Assembly (NCBI RefSeq): GCF_017829975.1
Contig: NZ_JAEEGA010000013.1
Span: 1 to 64,000 of the forward strand
Length of the DNA stretch: 64,000 nt
Source: Vagococcus allomyrinae
Lineage (GTDB): Bacteria; Bacillota; Bacilli; Lactobacillales; Vagococcaceae
Direction of reading: 5' to 3'
The notes below the pieces were generated by a model. The model had not been told where the DNA came from and did not search any database. It saw only the letters and a list, made by a program, of their open reading frames with translations. A program made the translations under genes and the position numbers. Below, piece after piece: positions 9,491-18,396 of the stretch. Positions within the stretch are counted from its first letter, which is position 1; each line of letters starts with the position of its first letter.

Positions 9491-11389
9491 TTAATCTGCA
9501 ATAATCGTGGTAATAAATAACTCATTCCGTTTAATGGTTGGTTTGGAAGTGGGAATCACATCAGCAAAGTCAGGCGTATTGGTAATAATAATTGGCACTT
9601 GTGTGCTGTACCCTTCGCTTGTGATGGTCTCAATATCAAATTGAACTAACTTTTGTCCTTTTTTCACGGTGTCCCCCTGTTTAACGAAGGCTTCAAAGCC
9701 TTTTCCTTCAAGTTGAACCGTATCAATCCCAATATGGATGAGGACTTCTGCACCGTTCTCTGAAATCAAGCCAATGGCATGGTAGGTTGGGAAGAGGGTC
9801 ATGACCGTTCCGTCGAAGGGCGCTACAACCTCACCGTTAGCAGGTTCAATCACTACGCCTTTCCCCATAATGCCGTCAGCAAAGGCCCCATCTTTCGCTT
9901 CACTTAAGGGTAATACCTTACCTTCAATTGGTGAAAAGATTTCTTCTTTTGATAATTTTTTACTGTGCCCCGTTGCCGCCAATTTAGCGTCTTCTTTAGA
10001 CATGGTAATGGTTGGTTCGTCGTCTTTAAACCCAAGGGCATAGGCAACAGCAAAGCCGGCAACAAGGGCACAAGCATCTAAAATCATGGCGTAAATCGCA
10101 AACTTAACATCACCATCTGGTGAGATCGAACTCGGGTAACGGAAGATCCCTAAACCACCCATTTGATACCCTTGCATCCCTAATCCCATGGCGATTGCCC
10201 CAGTCACACCACCGACAATACAAGAGGCCCAAAATGGTTTTTTTCGAGGTAAGGTAATCCCGTAAATAGCCGGTTCAGTGACCCCGAAGATCCCAGAAAT
10301 AAAGGCGGGGATCGATAATTCTTTTAATTTAGCATTTTTAGTTTTTAACATGACTGCTAGTACCGCACCAGTTTGGGCAAAGCTGACACTACCTGATGGG
10401 GTTAATAATGAGGTTGGATCACCTTGAGACAAAGCGATAATGGCGAAGGGAATAATCGCCCAGTGAAGGCCGAACATCACCAGAACTTGCCAAGAGAACC
10501 CAAGAATAGCCCCAAATAAAATCGGACTGAAACTTTGAATCGAAAGCAAGCCATTTCCTAAAGCGTCAGAAACAGTATTCATGATCGGTCCAATCACTAA
10601 GAAGGTTAAAGGGATCGTAACAAGTGCTGTTATAAATGGCACGATAAATAGTTTAATCACGTCAGGAATAACTTTTCTTAATTGCTTTTCTAAAAAGGCC
10701 GCAAAAGCAGCTGCTGCAATAATCGGCATAACGGTTGAACCGTAACCAGCAGGCGGAATCGAGAATGGAATACCAAAGAAGTTCAGACCGCCTGCTTCAG
10801 CAAACTGAGCAGTCGCCGCCCCTTCTAAAAAGCCTGGATAAACTAAACTTGAGGCGATTAACATCCCCAGGAAAGGTGACCCACCAAATTTTTTCATCGC
10901 TGTGTAACCGATAAAGATCGGTAAGAACTTGAATAAGCCATCCCCCATGGCATTAAAGATCGCCGAAGTGGATGAATCGGCAAAGCTCGACCCTAAAGCA
11001 AAAATTAAAATAGCGTTAACCCCTTTTAACATACCAGCAGCTGATAGTGGGGCTAAAATCGGTTGGAAAATAGCGGAGATCATGTCGACAAATTGATCAA
11101 ATAAATTGCCTTTTGGCCCAGACTCAGTCGGTGCTTCTAAGACACCTAAAACAGCGTCCACATCTTTTTTGACGTCAGGCACATGATTGCCAATCACGAC
11201 TTGGTATTGGCCGCCAGCTTGCATGACCGTGACCACACCATCCATGTTTTTTAGCACATCTGTATTGGCTTTGCTTTCATCTTTCAGTTTAAACCGAAGG
11301 CGTGTGATGCAGTTCGTCAATGAATTGACATTCTCTTTTCCGCCGACTTCTTTGACAATGTTTTTTGCTAGTTCTTCATATTTACCCAT
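9491..11389 (-). CDS. bglP: PTS beta-glucoside transporter, EIIBCA
   Basis: Imports and phosphorylates aryl-beta-glucosides or cellobiose. The 632 residues run EIIB (1-90, with phospho-Cys in LTNCITRLRFKLKD near residue 27), EIIC (about 105-460, multi-span, with GVTEPAIYGITLPRKKPFW), and EIIA (about 480-632, with LIHIGIDTV carrying the phospho-His near 554). Domain order and length match BglP/BglF. ATG 11389 follows GGAGG. That ribosome binding site falls inside a hairpin overlapping a second RAT-like sequence (see 11396-11449). The operon order is licT-bglP-bglA. Confidence 0.95.
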   Translation of the reverse strand: MGKYEELAKNIVKEVGGKENVNSLTNCITRLRFKLKDESKANTDVLKNMDGVVTVMQAGGQYQVVIGNHVPDVKKDVDAVLGVLEAPTESGPKGNLFDQFVDMISAIFQPILAPLSAAGMLKGVNAILIFALGSSFADSSTSAIFNAMGDGLFKFLPIFIGYTAMKKFGGSPFLGMLIASSLVYPGFLEGAATAQFAEAGGLNFFGIPFSIPPAGYGSTVMPIIAAAAFAAFLEKQLRKVIPDVIKLFIVPFITALVTIPLTFLVIGPIMNTVSDALGNGLLSIQSFSPILFGAILGFSWQVLVMFGLHWAIIPFAIIALSQGDPTSLLTPSGSVSFAQTGAVLAVMLKTKNAKLKELSIPAFISGIFGVTEPAIYGITLPRKKPFWASCIVGGVTGAIAMGLGMQGYQMGGLGIFRYPSSISPDGDVKFAIYAMILDACALVAGFAVAYALGFKDDEPTITMSKEDAKLAATGHSKKLSKEEIFSPIEGKVLPLSEAKDGAFADGIMGKGVVIEPANGEVVAPFDGTVMTLFPTYHAIGLISENGAEVLIHIGIDTVQLEGKGFEAFVKQGDTVKKGQKLVQFDIETITSEGYSTQVPIIITNTPDFADVIPTSKPTIKRNELFITTIIAD

Positions 11390-11395
11390 GTTAAT

Positions 11396-11449
11396 ACCTC
11401 CAAATAGTTTTGTGTATTTAAAGGTTTCGCCAACTTAATGTCACGATCC
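11396..11449 (-). promoter_or_regulatory. Second LicT RAT-like sequence overlapping a hairpin that covers the bglP ribosome binding site
   Basis: Read on the minus strand, 11449-11423 begins GGATCGTGAC and ends GGCGAAACC, a fair match to the ribonucleic antiterminator pattern. Its 3' end overlaps a stem formed by ACCTTTAAATA (11425-11415) and TATTTGGAGGT (11406-11396), which uses two G-U pairs and encloses the bglP GGAGG. There is no T run, so control of translation rather than termination is implied. The function is inference. Confidence 0.5.
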
Positions 11450-11513
11450 GGTCCTTTCCACAGGAAGGTTTGCTTGCTCCTTTCTCCTAAACTAATATTT
11501 TAAGAGAGAACTC

Positions 11514-12365
11514 TTAATTTTTGGTTTTATCAATAATCCTCGCCAAATGAATCGTAATATAGACTTGCTCATCTTTTGAAATAAGATAGTTCCGCCGAAT
11601 TTTTAAAAACTCCGACACTTTTTTCGTCACTTCAAAGGCTTCAGGATACTGTTTTGTGACCAGTTCAAATAATTCATTTTCAACCTGTGTGTCTTCCTCA
11701 GAATGAGTCTGATTGGTTAACACTCGTTGCGAGAAAAATTTTAAGTGTGTGATAAACCGTTGATAATATATATCATTTTCCGAAAAATTAACGCGTAAAG
11801 TGTATTTAATCACCGTCAGAATCTCTTCGATTAACTGAGTTAAGCTAACTGCGTCATCGTAACGGCTATCTAAGCTGGCATTGGTGATATGCAAGGCAAT
11901 AAACCCGGCTTCATCTTCTGGTAGCGTCGCATTAAATTTGTCATTGACAATATCAATCGCTTTTTGACCAATCCGTAGCTCATCAGGGAAAAATCGCTTA
12001 ATATCCCACAGTAAAAAGTTTTTGACTTGTAAATCTTTTTTGTCACGCTGGATAGCAGAATGAAGATGATCCGCTATGGCAATAAAAGCGGAGTCTTTTA
12101 AATCTTTGTTCAGCTTTTTTTTGGCAAAGCTGATGACTTCATAAGAAATCCGGATGATATCCTCTGGTATTTCTGAAAACAACTTTTCGATTTGTTCGTG
12201 TTCCACTTTGTTTTCTAATTTGAAGACTTTTTCAATTTTTTCAGTCCGAATGGGAGCGTCAATTTTCATTTGAAAACCTAAACCATTGCCCATTAAGATA
12301 ACTTCTTCAGCCTCTTCATTAAGAGCAATGATCACGTTATTATTTAGCACTTTAATAATTTTCAA
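11514..12365 (-). CDS. licT: LicT/BglG-family transcription antiterminator
   Basis: RNA-binding antiterminator that, when unphosphorylated by BglP and phosphorylated by HPr, binds RAT hairpins and lets transcription continue. The 283 residues comprise the CAT RNA-binding domain (1-56, KIIKVLNNNVIIALNEE) and two PRD domains (about 70-165 with ADHLHSAIQR, and 175-283 with FITHLKFF and ITIHLARI) holding the regulatory histidines. It is the first gene of the operon, read through its own terminator/RAT leader at 12388-12454, so it is autoregulated. Confidence 0.95.
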   Translation of the reverse strand: MKIIKVLNNNVIIALNEEAEEVILMGNGLGFQMKIDAPIRTEKIEKVFKLENKVEHEQIEKLFSEIPEDIIRISYEVISFAKKKLNKDLKDSAFIAIADHLHSAIQRDKKDLQVKNFLLWDIKRFFPDELRIGQKAIDIVNDKFNATLPEDEAGFIALHITNASLDSRYDDAVSLTQLIEEILTVIKYTLRVNFSENDIYYQRFITHLKFFSQRVLTNQTHSEEDTQVENELFELVTKQYPEAFEVTKKVSEFLKIRRNYLISKDEQVYITIHLARIIDKTKN

Positions 12366-12387
12366 AATAACCGCTCCTTTTATTAGA

Positions 12388-12430
12388 CAAAAATAGACCT
12401 AAACAACCCTTGACGGATTTGTTTAGGTCT
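12388..12430 (-). terminator. LicT-controlled attenuator of the licT-bglPA operon
   Basis: AGACCTAAACAA pairs with TTGTTTAGGTCT (12 bp perfect, 12395-12406 with 12419-12430) and is followed on the minus strand by ATTTTTG. Its upstream arm overlaps the RAT at 12426-12454, so the two structures exclude each other. Confidence 0.92.
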
Positions 12431-12454
12431 AGCTTAACTTAATAATAACTATCC
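12426..12454 (-). promoter_or_regulatory. LicT ribonucleic antiterminator (RAT)
   Basis: The minus strand reads GGATAGTTATTATTAAG and ends AAGCTAGACC, a 29 nt sequence matching the RAT consensus in its GGAT start, symmetric middle and ACC end. It overlaps the terminator stem exactly as in known bgl leaders. Confidence 0.88.
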
Positions 12455-12467
12455 TTCTAACACAGTA

Positions 12468-12496
12468 ATAATATACCAAATAGAAACGAATGTCAA
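12468..12496 (-). promoter_or_regulatory. Promoter of licT-bglPA
   Basis: Minus-strand TTGACA (12496-12491), 17 bp spacer, TATTAT (12473-12468). It is placed just upstream of the RAT. Confidence 0.88.
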
Positions 12497-12879
12497 CGCT
12501 TCCTTATTTTTTGTGAGTTTACCTTAACGTATATATTTAGCACGTCTTTTTAGGAAGCTACCACGAAAAGTGAGAAGAACGAATTTGATATCACGTCTAT
12601 TTTCACCCGAGTGCCTTGTAAATTATCGTAACTTATTTCTTATTTATTCGTGAAGGAGTCTATCAGATGTTTGGAAACTTTGTTATGCTTAATTTAATAC
12701 AAAAGCACTCTGTCAACATCACCCATCAAAAAAAATGAGGGAGCAAAAAAGGACGTATCTATGTAGTGTAGGGGGCTGACCCACGATTTTTAATAAAGAG
12801 CAATAAAACCCCAATGTTTAACCGATAGAAACCCAGTTATTCAGAGTGATAAAATCTTTGAAAGGGGTGTTTACTCGTG
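12497..12879. other. Intergenic stretch without recognised gene
   Basis: Divergent intergenic space between licT and the DUF2325 gene. I see nothing beyond the two promoters at its edges. Confidence 0.4.
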
Positions 12880-12908
12880 TTGCGTCTCCAATTTTATTGC
12901 TTTATAAT
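12880..12908 (+). promoter_or_regulatory. Promoter of the DUF2325 gene
   Basis: TTGCGT (12880-12885), 17 bp spacer, TATAAT (12903-12908), about 70 bp ahead of the start codon. Confidence 0.7.
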
Positions 12909-12979
12909 AAGTGGAGTAGGTGAAGCTGACAGATTGAACTAGCATGTAGGATCGGAAACCTTAAAAGGAGGATAACCAG

Positions 12980-14107
12980 ATGTCAATAAAAGACACGATC
13001 ATCGGCTTAGAAAAACTAGAAATGAAGTTATTACTGGAAAAAATGAAACCTGATAACTTGCTAACAAGTCTTGAAAGTTTGGAACAGCACATCCGATTGT
13101 TGAAACAGATTAATGAGATGGACTATCAATCAGACGTAACAGAAAAAGTCTCACTTGAGCCAAATCAAGTAGATGTAAATGAAGATAAAAACGTTCATAA
13201 AGAGAGTGTAATTAGAACTAAGAAGACAGTTTACAAAGAAGAGTCTGGCAATGATAATACGTGGTTTAGAGGTCAATTAATGCGTCAGTTAAAAGGAGGA
13301 AATGTCGGTTCCTTTCAAGAAGCTTACGTGCCGGAACGAGTAATTAGAGAGATGGAATTAAAACCCTTTGATTGGGTTCAGGCTAACCTTCTTGATATCC
13401 CTGGAAAAAAACCTCGATACGAGTTTATGCTGCTAGAACGAAATTCGGACCCCTTACCCAGTGACTTTAATCGGTTAGAAGTCACTTGTACCCCTGTGTT
13501 TAAACATAAGGATTTAAATCGGTTTTATATTAAGATAAAAGATCAAACGAAGGATAGTGAAGAGAGTGCCACCCAAGTCCTGCTGTCAGAAAAGGATGTC
13601 GTGCTATTTAAAATTACGGAAAACAGCATCATCGATTACGCCTATAACCTAAACAACGAGACCTTTGGGAGAGTGGCCTGGAAATATTCTGACTATGATG
13701 ACTCCCTGACCGTAGAATCAAAATCTCCTGCTAAACAGACAAGAAAATCAGCTAGCGCTACGAAACCTAAAGAAGCGACAAGAGCAGTTCGGCCAATTTT
13801 TCAAAACTTAACGGTCACGATGGTCGGAGGAGGAAATCGAAATTTACAGACGACAATCAAGAAAGAAGTCGAACGTCGAGATGGTACCTTTATCTTTTGT
13901 TCTGGTGATGAGCCTAAGACAACGATTAAAAGTCGTCTTAAGCGAAGCAATGCGGTGGTTGTTTTTACGGAAAGCATTAGCCACGATGCCATGAATTTAA
14001 CCAAGGATATCTGTAAGGAATTCGACATTCCTGTCAGTTATACGAAAAATTTAGGCAGTGAACGGTTCATTGTACGTGTCAATAGTTTGCTAACAAAAGA
14101 AAAATAG
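12980..14107 (+). CDS. DUF2325 domain-containing protein
   Basis: A 375-residue soluble protein. The C-terminal 95 residues (VTMVGGGNRNLQTTIKKEV, FCSGDEPKTTIKSRLKRSN, VVVFTESISHDAMNLTKDIC) match DUF2325, a small Rossmann-like domain of unknown biochemical role. The first 90 residues are predicted helical (two leucine-rich helices, then a charged linker). Residues 95-210 form an unrecognised middle domain. A Lys/Ala/Ser/Thr-rich linker (about 245-275) precedes DUF2325. It has its own promoter and AAAGGAGG site, and stands alone. The function is unknown. Confidence 0.8.
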   Translation: MSIKDTIIGLEKLEMKLLLEKMKPDNLLTSLESLEQHIRLLKQINEMDYQSDVTEKVSLEPNQVDVNEDKNVHKESVIRTKKTVYKEESGNDNTWFRGQLMRQLKGGNVGSFQEAYVPERVIREMELKPFDWVQANLLDIPGKKPRYEFMLLERNSDPLPSDFNRLEVTCTPVFKHKDLNRFYIKIKDQTKDSEESATQVLLSEKDVVLFKITENSIIDYAYNLNNETFGRVAWKYSDYDDSLTVESKSPAKQTRKSASATKPKEATRAVRPIFQNLTVTMVGGGNRNLQTTIKKEVERRDGTFIFCSGDEPKTTIKSRLKRSNAVVVFTESISHDAMNLTKDICKEFDIPVSYTKNLGSERFIVRVNSLLTKEK

Positions 14108-14733
14108 GAAACGGGATGGTTTCAACGTCGAAGCATGAGTATCAGGGCGGTTGATAAGGCGGGAATCAAACGTAAGTCAGGTGGTGCCCCTGAGTGTACG
14201 CTAAAAATCTGGAGAAAAGGGGCAACCTTTTGCTTAAGACTATTCTAGCAGTGACTGCTATAGTAGAGGCAAAAAAACAGCAACTTTTGCGAGAATAACC
14301 GATTACTTTTTAGATAAATAATCTCTCGTTAACGTCTTTAACAGTATTACTTAGGGGGCATGTTAGCGCATATCCTCTTTTTGCATTGTTTTGTTTGCCT
14401 CTATACGAAAAAGATTATCATCACGCCCAACAATGCTGTTAATGGTTGAAAGCACTCCTTACTGAGGAGGCATGTTTCTTTTGCTAGATATATTCCTTGA
14501 TTTTATCGAGGGTATCTTAACTATTAGGAGATTATATTGGTATAATAGTTTATAAGATTAAAGAATAGTTTCTTTTTAAGAAAAGGATTTAAATCGCCAG
14601 ATAGTTTCCATTAAATCATCATCCAACGGAACGATCTGTCTGATTATTTAATACGATGTCTATAGTAAGGATCATCTTGGGACTATCTTTAACTAATTAT
14701 AATGTCAAAACTAACTAAACATGAGGAGAGACT
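14108..14733. other. Long intergenic stretch with a possible extended -10 promoter
   Basis: I see no gene. TTAACT (14517-14522), an 18 bp spacer and TGGTATAAT (TATAAT at 14541-14546) could serve the downstream MmcQ/YjbR gene, with a leader of about 180 nt. Confidence 0.4.
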
Positions 14734-15105
14734 ATGGAAGAAATAGCCGTATATTTGAAAAAAGCCAGTAACAGCTGGCCTGGTGCAACCGTACGCTATC
14801 GTGATGATTGGGAGGTTGACTACTTTAGTGTTGCTGACAAATGTTTTGCTTTACTCGGTGTTCATCATGAATGGGGCCCCCAACTCATTGTCAAAGGTTT
14901 ACCTGAATATAATGAAGAGTTGCGTGAAATTTATGACTTTATCGTTCCGGGTTATCATATGAATAAAACTCATTGGAATTCAATTATTCTAAATAAGAGC
15001 AGTTTATCTGATGAAGAATTAGTCGCATTGTTAAAAAGATCCTATGAGCTAGTAGTGTCAAAATTGCCAAAGAGCCAACAGAAGCTACTTGAGACCAATT
15101 CTTAA
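14734..15105 (+). CDS. MmcQ/YjbR family protein
   Basis: A 123-residue protein of the MmcQ/YjbR (double wing, CyaY-like) family. It shows the usual PGATVRYRDDWEVDYFSVADKCFALLG opening, then LIVKGLPEYNEELREIY, the PGYHMNKTHWNSI motif with the conserved His-Trp, and LSDEELVALLKRSYELV near the end. Members are often annotated as DNA-binding, but no function is proven. Start ATG follows GAGGAG. Monocistronic. Confidence 0.88.
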   Translation: MEEIAVYLKKASNSWPGATVRYRDDWEVDYFSVADKCFALLGVHHEWGPQLIVKGLPEYNEELREIYDFIVPGYHMNKTHWNSIILNKSSLSDEELVALLKRSYELVVSKLPKSQQKLLETNS

Positions 15106-15251
15106 TTGCTTGTTGGTGATCGTTACCGGTTATGTTACGGATACGCCAAGGATAAAATAGGCGATGGAAAGCAAGGGGGAAGTCAGAAATACGACATCCT
15201 TCAAAAGATTCCTGATGCCTAACTAATATTCCGAAAAGGAGGTAATAAAGT

Positions 15252-15377
15252 ATGGATACAAAGTCTAAAAAAGCCATTCTCTTTCTGTGTCTGATTTTGG
15301 CACCGCTTTTCCCACTATTAGCAATACTATCCGCTCTTTTATACACCATACAAATAAAACAAGCTCGCAACAGTTAA
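15252..15377 (+). CDS. Small single-span membrane protein, 41 residues
   Basis: ATG 15252 follows an excellent AAAGGAGG at 15236-15243. The peptide has a short charged N-terminus (MDTKSKK), one hydrophobic span (about residues 8-31, rich in Leu/Ile with two prolines), and a basic C-terminus (QIKQARNS). The ribosome binding site and composition support a real small gene. No family is recognised. Confidence 0.6.
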   Translation: MDTKSKKAILFLCLILAPLFPLLAILSALLYTIQIKQARNS

Positions 15378-15638
15378 AAGCGGTTATTGGTTCTATTAAA
15401 AATAGCCCTTAGCAGAAAGCTAAGGACTAAAGGAGATTTTTATTTACCCATCGATCTCATCAATTTCTAAATGCTAAAACATCAAAAATTGAAAGTTGGA
15501 AGAGTAAATAATGAAAAAGTTTTGTTAGGGTTGTTTGTTGGTATACTTATACTATATACATCAAATTTGAAGTAAGTGTGACGAAACTGGCAGTAAAACT
15601 TGAATGTTCAAAAATGATAAGTCGTAAAGGAGACAATA

Positions 15639-16469
15639 GTGAGAAAGATTGAAAAATTAACAGCTTTAAACGATGAGCAAAGAAAAAAGATTTATGCGTT
15701 GGCTAAGCAGTTTGCTAAAAAAGAACACATTTATTTTAAATTAGATGCCAATATTTTAGAAGATGAGCAAAATAAGTTGGTTAGCCACTTCCTATTGATG
15801 AAAAATGATCGTTTACAATCATACATGTTGGCATCTTCCTATAGTGGCAATGAATTGGAGATAACTCTACTGGGAGGAACCGAATCAAACATATCTGATT
15901 TTTTCCAATTAGCTATCTCAGAAGCAAGAGAAAGAAGCTTAAATAAAGTAATGTTTATTACGGATTCCAATGATACATTAACTGTGACAAACTTTAAAAA
16001 TAATTTGTTAGAGTATGATTTTTCAGAATACAGATTAGTACTTAACCCTGAGAAAAAGCCGTCAGTCATCTCATCAAGCGTGACACTTCGTCAAGCAAAT
16101 ATAACTGATGAAAAACAAATAAATGCCTTAGATTTTGATGGCTTTGGTGAGGTTACCCAGATAAGAGAAATTGATTTACAAAATATTTTATTGGCTGAGG
16201 TCAATGGGGAAATTGTCGGCAAAATTTGGCTAGGAGAAAGTGCCGATAGTCTAGGGTTATTTGGTTTTGTTGTGTCTGCGGCTGAACGAGGAAAAGGATA
16301 TGGCAGAAATATGCTAGCTCAAATTATTAATGACAAACTTGCCACAGGCCTGAAAAATATTTATTTAGAAGTGGCCTTAATTAACCCGTCAGCCTTAAAG
16401 TTGTACGAAGAATGCGGATTTGAAAAAGAAGCAACATTCGATTATTACAAATTGAATGTTGAACAATAA
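15639..16469 (+). CDS. GNAT family N-acetyltransferase, two-domain
   Basis: 276 residues starting at GTG after AAAGGAG. The C-terminal GNAT domain (about 145-276) has the acetyl-CoA loop in VSAAERGKGYGRNMLAQII (near 212-230), followed by YLEVALINPSALKLYEECGFEKE, the classical motif A/B pair. The N-terminal half resembles a degenerate GNAT fold (ISDFFQLAISEARERSLNKVMF). The substrate is unknown. A 71-residue membrane protein follows 50 bp later and may be cotranscribed. Confidence 0.85.
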   Translation: MRKIEKLTALNDEQRKKIYALAKQFAKKEHIYFKLDANILEDEQNKLVSHFLLMKNDRLQSYMLASSYSGNELEITLLGGTESNISDFFQLAISEARERSLNKVMFITDSNDTLTVTNFKNNLLEYDFSEYRLVLNPEKKPSVISSSVTLRQANITDEKQINALDFDGFGEVTQIREIDLQNILLAEVNGEIVGKIWLGESADSLGLFGFVVSAAERGKGYGRNMLAQIINDKLATGLKNIYLEVALINPSALKLYEECGFEKEATFDYYKLNVEQ

Positions 16470-16522
16470 GCAAGCCGTTGTGCTGTCATTAGTGAGCTAA
16501 TTTATGAATAAGGAGAATGAAA

Positions 16523-16738
16523 ATGAAAAAATATGTTAGTCCACTCATTCTGTTTATTCTAGGAAGTGTTTTGTATTTATTGACCATAAAAGGTGTCATG
16601 GGTATTGAAAAATTAAATTTTCTAATTGCCCCCTATTTTATCTTTTGGATGTTAAGCCTACTCTTATTATGTATCGCCAGTATTTGGTTGATCTCTCTTA
16701 TTCTGGTAGCGCTGATAAATTCTTTTCCTAAGAAATAA
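16523..16738 (+). CDS. Small two-span membrane protein
   Basis: 71 residues with two hydrophobic spans (about 5-23 and 31-63) and a basic end (FPKK). I chose ATG 16523 over 16517 because AAGGAG at 16510-16515 would be only one base from the earlier ATG. No family is recognised. Confidence 0.6.
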   Translation: MKKYVSPLILFILGSVLYLLTIKGVMGIEKLNFLIAPYFIFWMLSLLLLCIASIWLISLILVALINSFPKK

Positions 16739-16966
16739 TGATGGCGAGTTTAATGTAGTTGTAAAGATAATGGGAACTGTCGATTCTTTCTTAGAAAGAG
16801 AGCCTCTAACGGTACTTGATAACGCAACTACGTTAGTAACGTCTAAATATATCTTGTTGGGAAGTTTGTATTTTTTGTAGCAACTCCTTAATTACCACAA
16901 TCATTTAACCGAACACACTCCTATCGTTAAAATTAGCTTATTATTTTAGCGATAGAGGTGTGTTTT
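16739..16966. other. Intergenic, with an inverted repeat before the Fic-like remnant
   Basis: CTATCGTTAAAAT (16921-16933) pairs with ATTTTAGCGATAG (near 16943-16955), a 13 bp inverted repeat just upstream of the degenerate ATG at 16967. It could be an old operator or terminator. Confidence 0.45.
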
Positions 16967-17250
16967 ATGTCCTATAATGAAATTTTCAAGTCTCACTTCA
17001 CATTGATTGATCCTTAAGAAGAGTATCATAAACGATTTGAATCCTATTCAGCGATGAAAACTGGGTTTAAAATCAAGCCCGATGAATAGAAAAGTAGATG
17101 TTAAAATGAAAGGAACAGAATATAATTTGTTTCTGACTAATCTGCCTAGGTTGACTTATCTTGTCAGCGAGTATCACAAGCAATTAACCACGCTTTTCAG
17201 CACTTTTAGAACAGATAACTGATAAACAAGTCGATGATTTTTTGCATTGC
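16967..17250 (+). pseudogene. Decayed Fic-like gene, N-terminal part
   Basis: From ATG 16967 the frame reads SYNEIFKSHFTLIDP, an in-frame stop, EEYHKRFESYSAMKTGFKIKP, and another stop. A later shifted segment reads KGTEYNLFLTNLPRLTYLVSEY. This resembles the N-terminal region of streptococcal/enterococcal Fic-domain proteins as I remember them. Stops and frame changes mark it as a relic. The family assignment is tentative. Confidence 0.45.
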
Positions 17251-17493
17251 TGACTATTCTGATGCGGTTAATACTAAGCACTGTCCCTTTTTTGGGGGAT
17301 GCCCAATCGGAATCTGTCTCCTCTTTTCAAACACTGCATGGGAATGACTGGTGATAGAACAACGCAAGAGGAACCTTGTATTTTTCTTCACCATGTAAAC
17401 AGATGTGTACATTAAATACCAAATGATGTAATCTACAATAGATAGATAAAAATTGACATTCAATGTAATATAAAGTTACTAGGGGGGGAGAAA

Positions 17494-18012
17494 ATGAACT
17501 TTGCTAAGCAATTAAAAAAATATCGAGAAGTCAGTGGGCTTTCTCAAACTGATTTGGCAGAAAAAATATATGTGACACGTCAGACTATTTCGAAATGGGA
17601 AAAAGGGAAAACTTATCCCGATATTCAAGCGTTAATTGCCTTAAGTAAGCTTTTTGATATTTCTCTAGATGAGTTAATTAAAGGAATTAATTATGAAAAG
17701 GAGGAGACCATGGTAAATACGGCTTGGCTAATTTCTTATAAATTGAAAGATGGGGTTTCGAACGAAGATTTTATCAAAGCAACTCAAAAATTACACGATA
17801 ACTGTGTATCCAAAGCAGACGGTTTCTTATTTTGGGAACAATACCTTGATAAAGATACCTGGACTGATTTTGTTATGTGGGAAACGCAAGAAGATGCACG
17901 TAATGGGGTACATGCCGGAACTGGAAGAGAAGAATCAGGAAAGTTTTATTCAATGATTCAAATGGAAACCTGTACAACAAAAATGGCCTCATCATTTGTG
18001 AAAAGATATTGA
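17494..18012 (+). CDS. XRE-type HTH regulator fused to an ABM-like (antibiotic biosynthesis monooxygenase) domain
   Basis: 172 residues. Residues 1-66 are a Cro/CI-type HTH (LKKYREVSGLSQTDLAEKIYVTRQTISKWEKGKTYP, LSKLFDISLDELI). Residues 73-165 (VNTAWLISYKLKDG, HDNCVSKADGFLFWEQYLDK, FVMWETQEDARNG) look like a dimeric alpha-beta-barrel ABM/stress-response domain. Inside the frame AAAAGGAGGAGACC directly precedes an in-frame ATG (17710, residue 73), so the ABM domain may also be made alone as a 100-residue protein. Ligand and targets are unknown. Confidence 0.8.
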   Translation: MNFAKQLKKYREVSGLSQTDLAEKIYVTRQTISKWEKGKTYPDIQALIALSKLFDISLDELIKGINYEKEETMVNTAWLISYKLKDGVSNEDFIKATQKLHDNCVSKADGFLFWEQYLDKDTWTDFVMWETQEDARNGVHAGTGREESGKFYSMIQMETCTTKMASSFVKRY

Positions 18013-18090
18013 GTTGTTTTTTCATCAATTCGATGGAAAAAAATGGCTGCTTGAATCGTAACCGAGTATACAGTAGATTCAGTATAAAAG

Positions 18091-18131
18091 AAGAGGAAGC
18101 ATGATTAAAAAAATCATGCTTCCTCTTTGGA
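18091..18131 (+). terminator. Intrinsic terminator
   Basis: AAGAGGAAGCATGATT and AATCATGCTTCCTCTT form a perfect 16 bp stem with an A-rich loop. A and T runs on either side make it usable on both strands. Confidence 0.85.
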
Positions 18132-18396
18132 ATTGCCTGCTAATGCAATGCCACTCTCGATTCTATATGCAGTTTACCTTGTTATATCGTTCGTTTTAGC
18201 AATCTCTAAGACTTCAACACTCTAATTGAATACTGCGGACGAAATAGACCTTAAGTGCGGAGAAACAGACCGTACGAAGCGGAAGAAAAGACCGGCTGAT
18301 GCGGAGAAGTAGACCAACCCAGTTAAATGAAAGCATCTTGTATAATTAAGGGGCACGTGTTAAGCGTGACACTATGATTATACAGGAGGTTTTTTT

